NCBI GenBank assembly: GCA_019217005.1
Contig: JAHBNG010000060.1
Location: forward strand, 1-64,000
Source of the DNA: Chloroflexi bacterium TSY
Lineage (GTDB): Bacteria > Chloroflexota > Anaerolineae > Caldilineales > Caldilineaceae
DNA length: 64,000 bases
Reading direction: 5' to 3'
This document shows positions 59,553 through 64,000 of the stretch, piece after piece. The translations under genes were made by a program, and so were the position numbers. The notes under the pieces were generated by a model that did not search any database, was not told the DNA's origin, and saw nothing but the letters and a program-made list of their open reading frames with translations. How positions within the stretch are numbered: position 1 is the stretch's first letter; the number at the start of each line of letters is the position of its first letter.

Positions 59553-59639
59553 GCTATCCCACCCTATGCTGGCTTACCAGACAATGAATCAGAACAAAAG
59601 ATGAGAGACTTTTTTATACAACAAACAAGGACTATAACC

Positions 59640-61115
59640 ATGAAGCGCAAATTTAAGGGATTCGTCCGTTCGAGTAGCATTTTCTACCTGCTCGCAGCAA
59701 GCATTCTTCAGCTTTTACCCGCTTCTGCATCTGCTGCCCCAACTCAACAGAATAGCAATACAGTGGCCTTTGTCAATGTCAATATTATCCCGATGGATGC
59801 CCAACAGGTGCTGGAAAACCAGACGGTCATCGTCCGCGGCGAGCGCATTAGCGAGATTGGCCTTGTGGATGAAGTCAACATTCCGGCCGCGGCCAGGATC
59901 ATCGAGGGCGGTGGTGCTTATCTCATGCCTGGCTTGGCCGATATGCATACCCATCTCGACGAAAACATCGATGCTTTGGCGGTCTACTTAGCCCATGGCG
60001 TCACCACCATCCGCAATTTCAACTCTGAGCCACATATCCTCGAATGGCGTGATCAGGTAGCGGCTGGCGAGCTATTGGGGCCAATCATTCGACCAGGATT
60101 AAGTATTGGTGGCACGCCACCGCAAGTTGCTGCTGCATTGCACAAATTTAATCGCATCGTCAGCCCGTTTTTCGCCTTTAATGGTGCAGCTGTCGGTGTG
60201 GCGTTTGACGAGCGAGACGGCCGGCAGGTGGTCCTACAGGCCAAAGAAGATGGTTATGAATTCATCAAGGCCAACTTTTTTCTCACCCGCAACGTATTTG
60301 ACAGCATTGTAGCGACGGCAGCAGAAGTAGGGCTGCCTATTCGGATGCACGTTTCGGCTGACATCGGTGTTGAACACGCAATTAGGTCGGGGGCAGAAAT
60401 TCAGCACAATTATTCACTCATGGAATATGTGGCCAAGAACTATACACGCGGGATAGGCCCCAACCCCCTGGATAAATTTGATCTGTCGGAGGCCGACCAA
60501 AAATTGCCAGAATTGGCCGCGTTCATGCGAGAAAATGGCGTTCCTTTTTCCCCAACCATGGTCATCTATTACACCGTTGACCGACAGTTTGCTGACCTGG
60601 AAGGCGTGCTGCAAGAGCCGGAATACCGGCATGTTCCCACATCTTACATTGAAGAATGGGGTGACCGAGAGCGAAATCCAATCTTTTTGATCTCTGATGA
60701 CCCTCCGGATCAGGCAACTAGAGACAAAGTCCGCGCCTATCACAAACGTCAAGTCAAAGCCCTCAGCGATGTCGGCGTGCCCTTGCTGGCTGGGACAGAT
60801 GCCAGTTGCTGTGGGATTGTCTGGGGCTTTTCACTTCACCAGGAACTTGAGCTTCTGGTTGACGCTGGCTTAACCCCATACCAAGCATTGGAAGCCGCCA
60901 CTCGGGTTCCGGCGGAAGTGGTCGGTAATTCTGGGGAATGGGGTACCGTCGCGGTGGGCAAACGAGCTGACCTGTTGTTGCTCAAGGCCAATCCCCTGGC
61001 GAATATTCGCAATACTCGCGAAATTGAGGGCGTGATGGTACGCGGTCAATGGTTGCCCCAAGCTGAACTGCAAGGAATGCTAGACGAACTGGCTGCGAAG
61101 TACGAGGCGCAATAG
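59640..61115 (+). CDS. Exported amidohydrolase
   Basis: About 491 residues from the ATG at 59640 (MKRKF), which gives a proper signal peptide. Upstream in-frame codons are less likely. The amidohydrolase barrel shows HTHLDEN (metal His), a His in IRMHVSAD, another in IQHNYS and the catalytic Asp in LAGTDASCC. The final GKRADLLLL is typical of imidazolonepropionase-like and prolidase-like members. It is the intact relative of the gene at 57173. The substrate is unknown. Confidence 0.88.
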   Translation: MKRKFKGFVRSSSIFYLLAASILQLLPASASAAPTQQNSNTVAFVNVNIIPMDAQQVLENQTVIVRGERISEIGLVDEVNIPAAARIIEGGGAYLMPGLADMHTHLDENIDALAVYLAHGVTTIRNFNSEPHILEWRDQVAAGELLGPIIRPGLSIGGTPPQVAAALHKFNRIVSPFFAFNGAAVGVAFDERDGRQVVLQAKEDGYEFIKANFFLTRNVFDSIVATAAEVGLPIRMHVSADIGVEHAIRSGAEIQHNYSLMEYVAKNYTRGIGPNPLDKFDLSEADQKLPELAAFMRENGVPFSPTMVIYYTVDRQFADLEGVLQEPEYRHVPTSYIEEWGDRERNPIFLISDDPPDQATRDKVRAYHKRQVKALSDVGVPLLAGTDASCCGIVWGFSLHQELELLVDAGLTPYQALEAATRVPAEVVGNSGEWGTVAVGKRADLLLLKANPLANIRNTREIEGVMVRGQWLPQAELQGMLDELAAKYEAQ

Positions 61116-61125
61116 GAAGCGAATC

Positions 61126-62340
61126 ATGTTGCTGCTGAAACGAAATTTTAGGCTGATCGGGGTACTCCTAGTGAGTTTAGCACTGATCGCCTGTCGTCCC
61201 AACCTGGCAGAGGATCGACAATTAACAGGACACATCCTGCTGTGGCATGGCTGGCGCGGTGAGGAAGTAGTGGTTTTGAACCAGATCCTGGAACAGTTTA
61301 CGACCATCTATCCAGGGGTGACCATCATTGATGAGTATGTGCCACAAAATCGCATCGGTGAGAGCTTTTTGAACGAGGCTCGCTTGGGCGCTGGCCCAGA
61401 TCTGCTGATTGCGCCCGCCCGGTGGGAACAGATACTCGTTGATGCGGAGGTCATTCAAGATCTCGGTCAATATCAAGTTGACACATCAAGCTTCGTTCCG
61501 GCGGCAATCACGCAGGTACGTTATCGGGATCGTCTGTATGCCCTGCCGCTCTCGCTCCATGTTTACGCCCTGTACTACAACAAGACGATGGTTACCGAGC
61601 CAGCAACCACGCTACACGAATTGCTTGAACAGGCTGACCGAGGCGAGCGGATGGCCCTGGATGCGAGCTTTTATGGTGCGTTTTGGGGCGTTCAGGCATT
61701 GGGCGGGCAGCTTTTTGATGACCGGGGGCGGGTACGGTTAGATCAAGGCGGTTTTGCGGCGTGGCTAGAGTGGCTGAAACGTGCACAGAAGGTTCCCAAC
61801 ATCTTCTTGAGCAATGATGAAGGGACTCTCTACTCACTGTTCCAGCAGGCGCGTGTGGCCTATTATGTGGGAGGTCCTGATCGGTTGCCTGAACTCCAGG
61901 AGTTACTGGGTACAGAGTCTGTTGGTGTAACGCCGTTGCCCACGGGACCCAGCAATGCTGCTGGGCCATTTTTGCAAGCCGAGGCCCTGATGTTTAATGC
62001 TTCGTCATCGCCAAGACAAACGGAAGTGGCGCTGGCGTTGGGCCGCTTTCTCACCAACGTTGAGCAGCAAACCAAACTGGCGCTACAGGCGGGGCGCATA
62101 CCGGCCAATGCAGGAGTGAAGATTGATGCCCGCATCTCACCAGCGATGGCAGGATTTATTGCCCAGCGCCAAACCGCTCTCCCCCTGCCCAACATCCCCC
62201 AGATGCTGGACGTGATTGTGGTCGGTGATGAGTTGTATGTGCAGGTGCTGGAAGGCGTGGTTGACCCTGCAGATGCAGCGCAGCAGTTGACGGCACAGGT
62301 GAACAGTCGCTATGGCTTTACAGCTGTGGATACAGAGTAG
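61126..62340 (+). CDS. ABC solute-binding lipoprotein (family 1, sugar type)
   Basis: 404 residues. The signal peptide ends in a lipobox LALIAC. The mature part resembles maltose-type binding proteins: LLWHGWRGEE, FTTIYPGVTIIDEY, GPDLLIAPA, YALPLSLHVYALYYNKTM. No permease gene is nearby, so it may serve a distant transporter or another role. It lies 10 bases after the amidohydrolase gene and probably shares its transcript. Confidence 0.85.
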   Translation: MLLLKRNFRLIGVLLVSLALIACRPNLAEDRQLTGHILLWHGWRGEEVVVLNQILEQFTTIYPGVTIIDEYVPQNRIGESFLNEARLGAGPDLLIAPARWEQILVDAEVIQDLGQYQVDTSSFVPAAITQVRYRDRLYALPLSLHVYALYYNKTMVTEPATTLHELLEQADRGERMALDASFYGAFWGVQALGGQLFDDRGRVRLDQGGFAAWLEWLKRAQKVPNIFLSNDEGTLYSLFQQARVAYYVGGPDRLPELQELLGTESVGVTPLPTGPSNAAGPFLQAEALMFNASSSPRQTEVALALGRFLTNVEQQTKLALQAGRIPANAGVKIDARISPAMAGFIAQRQTALPLPNIPQMLDVIVVGDELYVQVLEGVVDPADAAQQLTAQVNSRYGFTAVDTE

Positions 62341-62352
62341 GAGGAGAGTTCA

Positions 62353-63681
62353 ATGGCAACGGATCCCACTACGCAAGCGGCGTTGGAGCAACTGTTCAGG
62401 CTCTGGATCTTTTTACAACGCCCGGTTCTATCGCGACAGTTGTTGGCCTTTGGCGCGGCCACACTGCTGGCGTGGGTCATATCTGGCCTGATTTGGCGCT
62501 GGCTGGACCGCCGCTTTGCATGGCAAGCAAATGTCCGGCTGGGCGAAGCTGGCTTGCGCAGTTGGCAGCGGGTTCTGTTTCTACTCAACTATGTGACATT
62601 CCCCGTGTTGGGGTTTGTCGTTGCACAGGGGACTTATTGGCTGTTTCTGGGGCTGGGATGGCGTGCCAGCTTGATTGTCGATCTAAGTCCCCTTTTTCAA
62701 CTGATACTGATCTATCGCCTGCTGCTCGCACTATTCTATATGGTGCTCGGTGAAACCTACATGCGCCAGTATGATCGTTATCTGCTAACGCCGCTGTTTG
62801 TCTTGTTCATTGCTGAACGGATCGTCAGCAATCTTGTCCACACCAGCATCCTTGCCGATTTCAGACTCTGGCAACTCTTTGGCGTCTCCTTTACGCTCGG
62901 CGCTCTGCTCTATATGGGGATTGCCCTCTATTTCCTTCTTTACGGTAGCCGGGCGCTGCAAGAACTGCTCGAACACGTCGTTATGCCCCGTTTGGACGCC
63001 GATCCCAATATCGTTCATGTCATCCTGACTGTAGGCCGTTACGTCGTGATCGGGATTGCCTTTCTGATCGTTTTCCAATCGCTGGGGCTGAACCTGACCG
63101 CCCTAGCCTTTATCACCGGTGGTCTATCGGTGGGCATTGGTCTCAGTTTGCAAGGAGTGGTGGCCAATTTTATCAGCGGTATCCTGCTGCTCTTCGAGCA
63201 GTCACTGCGTCCTGGCGATATTGTGCGAATTGGGGACACAATGGGTGAAGTCAAGCAGTTGAGCATGCGAGCGACAACGGTGCGGACTGCGGATAATATC
63301 GAACTCATTGTTCCCAACCAGACACTCTTAACATCAACGGTCACGTCTTATACCCGAATAGACCGCACGATTCGGGCCTGGCTCACCATAGAGACGACTT
63401 GGGATAGCGAGCCAGGAAAGGTACTTGACCTGCTGTTGTCCGTTGCCGGAAAACATCCTTCGGTTCAGGCCGACCCAGCGCCGATTGCATTTCTCAAGGG
63501 GTTTGCTGATTCTGCGCTAACGTTTCAATTAGGAATTTGGGTGAGCGATCCGGCGCTGATGGCGACGGTCACGAGCGAGCTTTATGCTGAAATCTGGCAG
63601 GCATTTGCCGAACATCAGATTGAGATTCCGCAGCTAGAGCGGGATCTAGAACACGTGCTAGCCGTTCTCAAAGCAACATGA
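62353..63681 (+). CDS. Mechanosensitive channel of the MscS family
   Basis: 442 residues. About five to six transmembrane helices (residues 30-235) are followed by the pore and beta domain. GGLSVGIGLSLQGVVANFISG is the pore helix, then LRPGDIVRIGDTMGEV and IVPNQTLLTSTV. This is the MscS hallmark. It opens on membrane tension to release solutes in osmotic downshock. AGGAGAG precedes the ATG. It is likely in the same operon as the binding protein. Confidence 0.9.
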   Translation: MATDPTTQAALEQLFRLWIFLQRPVLSRQLLAFGAATLLAWVISGLIWRWLDRRFAWQANVRLGEAGLRSWQRVLFLLNYVTFPVLGFVVAQGTYWLFLGLGWRASLIVDLSPLFQLILIYRLLLALFYMVLGETYMRQYDRYLLTPLFVLFIAERIVSNLVHTSILADFRLWQLFGVSFTLGALLYMGIALYFLLYGSRALQELLEHVVMPRLDADPNIVHVILTVGRYVVIGIAFLIVFQSLGLNLTALAFITGGLSVGIGLSLQGVVANFISGILLLFEQSLRPGDIVRIGDTMGEVKQLSMRATTVRTADNIELIVPNQTLLTSTVTSYTRIDRTIRAWLTIETTWDSEPGKVLDLLLSVAGKHPSVQADPAPIAFLKGFADSALTFQLGIWVSDPALMATVTSELYAEIWQAFAEHQIEIPQLERDLEHVLAVLKAT

Positions 63682-63716
63682 TGTAACCACGGTTGATGAG
63701 GGGAGAACAAAAGAAA

Positions 63717-64000
63717 ATGAAGAAATTCACCATCTTGCACTCCAACGATATCCACGGCGATTTTCAGACCGAGATGGGAGAAGCCAATGACCATCAAATC
63801 GGCGGGTTGTCATTACTTTCAGGCTATATTAACCAGGTTCGTCAGCAGGAAGAGAATGTCCTCTATGTCATCGCCGGGGACATGGTTCAGGGCTCCATGA
63901 TCGATTCGGAGTACAAGGGCGTCTCTACGATGGAGTTGATGAACTATTTGTCCCCCGACGTCGCCACATTGGGCAATCACGAGCTAGATTATGGATTGGC
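63717..64000 (+). CDS. 5'-nucleotidase / metallophosphatase family protein, partial
   Basis: 94 codons are visible before the window ends. HSNDIHG, GDMVQGS and LGNHELDYG are metal-binding motifs of the UshA/5'-nucleotidase calcineurin-like group. There is no signal peptide, so this form may be cytoplasmic or moved by another route. AGGGGAG lies before the ATG. Confidence 0.85.
   Translation, partial: MKKFTILHSNDIHGDFQTEMGEANDHQIGGLSLLSGYINQVRQQEENVLYVIAGDMVQGSMIDSEYKGVSTMELMNYLSPDVATLGNHELDYGL

Noticed and set aside
1..64000. Biosynthetic gene cluster, prophage or tRNA genes
   Set aside because: No core synthase, phage structural gene, integrase or tRNA cloverleaf was recognised on either strand.

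Overview
The window most likely comes from a Chloroflexota bacterium of the Anaerolineae/Caldilineae type. This is inferred, not proven. The clues are a secreted protease ending in a FLPLIRR-like tail (a common C-terminal form in that phylum), several STAND/LuxR regulators of the MalT and NB-ARC-TPR types, NarL-type two-component pairs, drug/lipid ABC exporters and a high load of insertion sequences and MITEs. No rRNA, tRNA, CRISPR array or replication origin was seen.

Layout. 1-8645: a transglutaminase-like gene, an RCC1/clostripain protease cut by a decayed ISAzo13-type element, DUF2306 and alpha/beta-hydrolase genes, a SHOCT membrane protein and a frameshifted AAA ATPase. 9044-13156: a membrane/lipoprotein trio and a NarL-type sensor kinase/regulator pair. 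13194-17319: a PadR repressor with its operator, then a LolD/FtsX-like ABC exporter. 17320-21069: a LuxR relic split by a MITE, then small membrane, lipoprotein and deiodinase-like genes. 21330-28231: a second kinase/regulator pair (the kinase split by another MITE) downstream of a three-gene ABC-2 exporter. 28307-33639: a CPBP protease, nested insertion sequences and a methyltransferase split by a second copy of the 215-bp MITE.

34395-44519 holds the centrepiece. It is one uninterrupted 3347-residue gene encoding SARP-like wHTH/BTAD, Ser/Thr kinase, P-loop NTPase, pentapeptide, 14 near-identical WD40 repeats, NB-ARC, TPR, NB-ARC and TPR domains. Its promoter is straddled by a perfect 14-bp inverted repeat. 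The layout resembles NLR-type receptors and suggests a signalling, allorecognition or defence sensor.

44617-56725: a relic of another STAND regulator, an oxidoreductase split by an IS5-like element, SemiSWEET-like and SDR genes, a phased direct-repeat array in front of an SDR gene, and two large LuxR regulators. 56862-64000: two amidohydrolases (one frameshifted), two lipoproteins including a solute-binding protein, an MscS channel and the start of a 5'-nucleotidase.

Three genes regain their exact reading frame when an inserted element plus one target-site copy is removed on paper. Many other frame breaks fall in homopolymer runs, so some pseudogene calls may reflect sequencing error.
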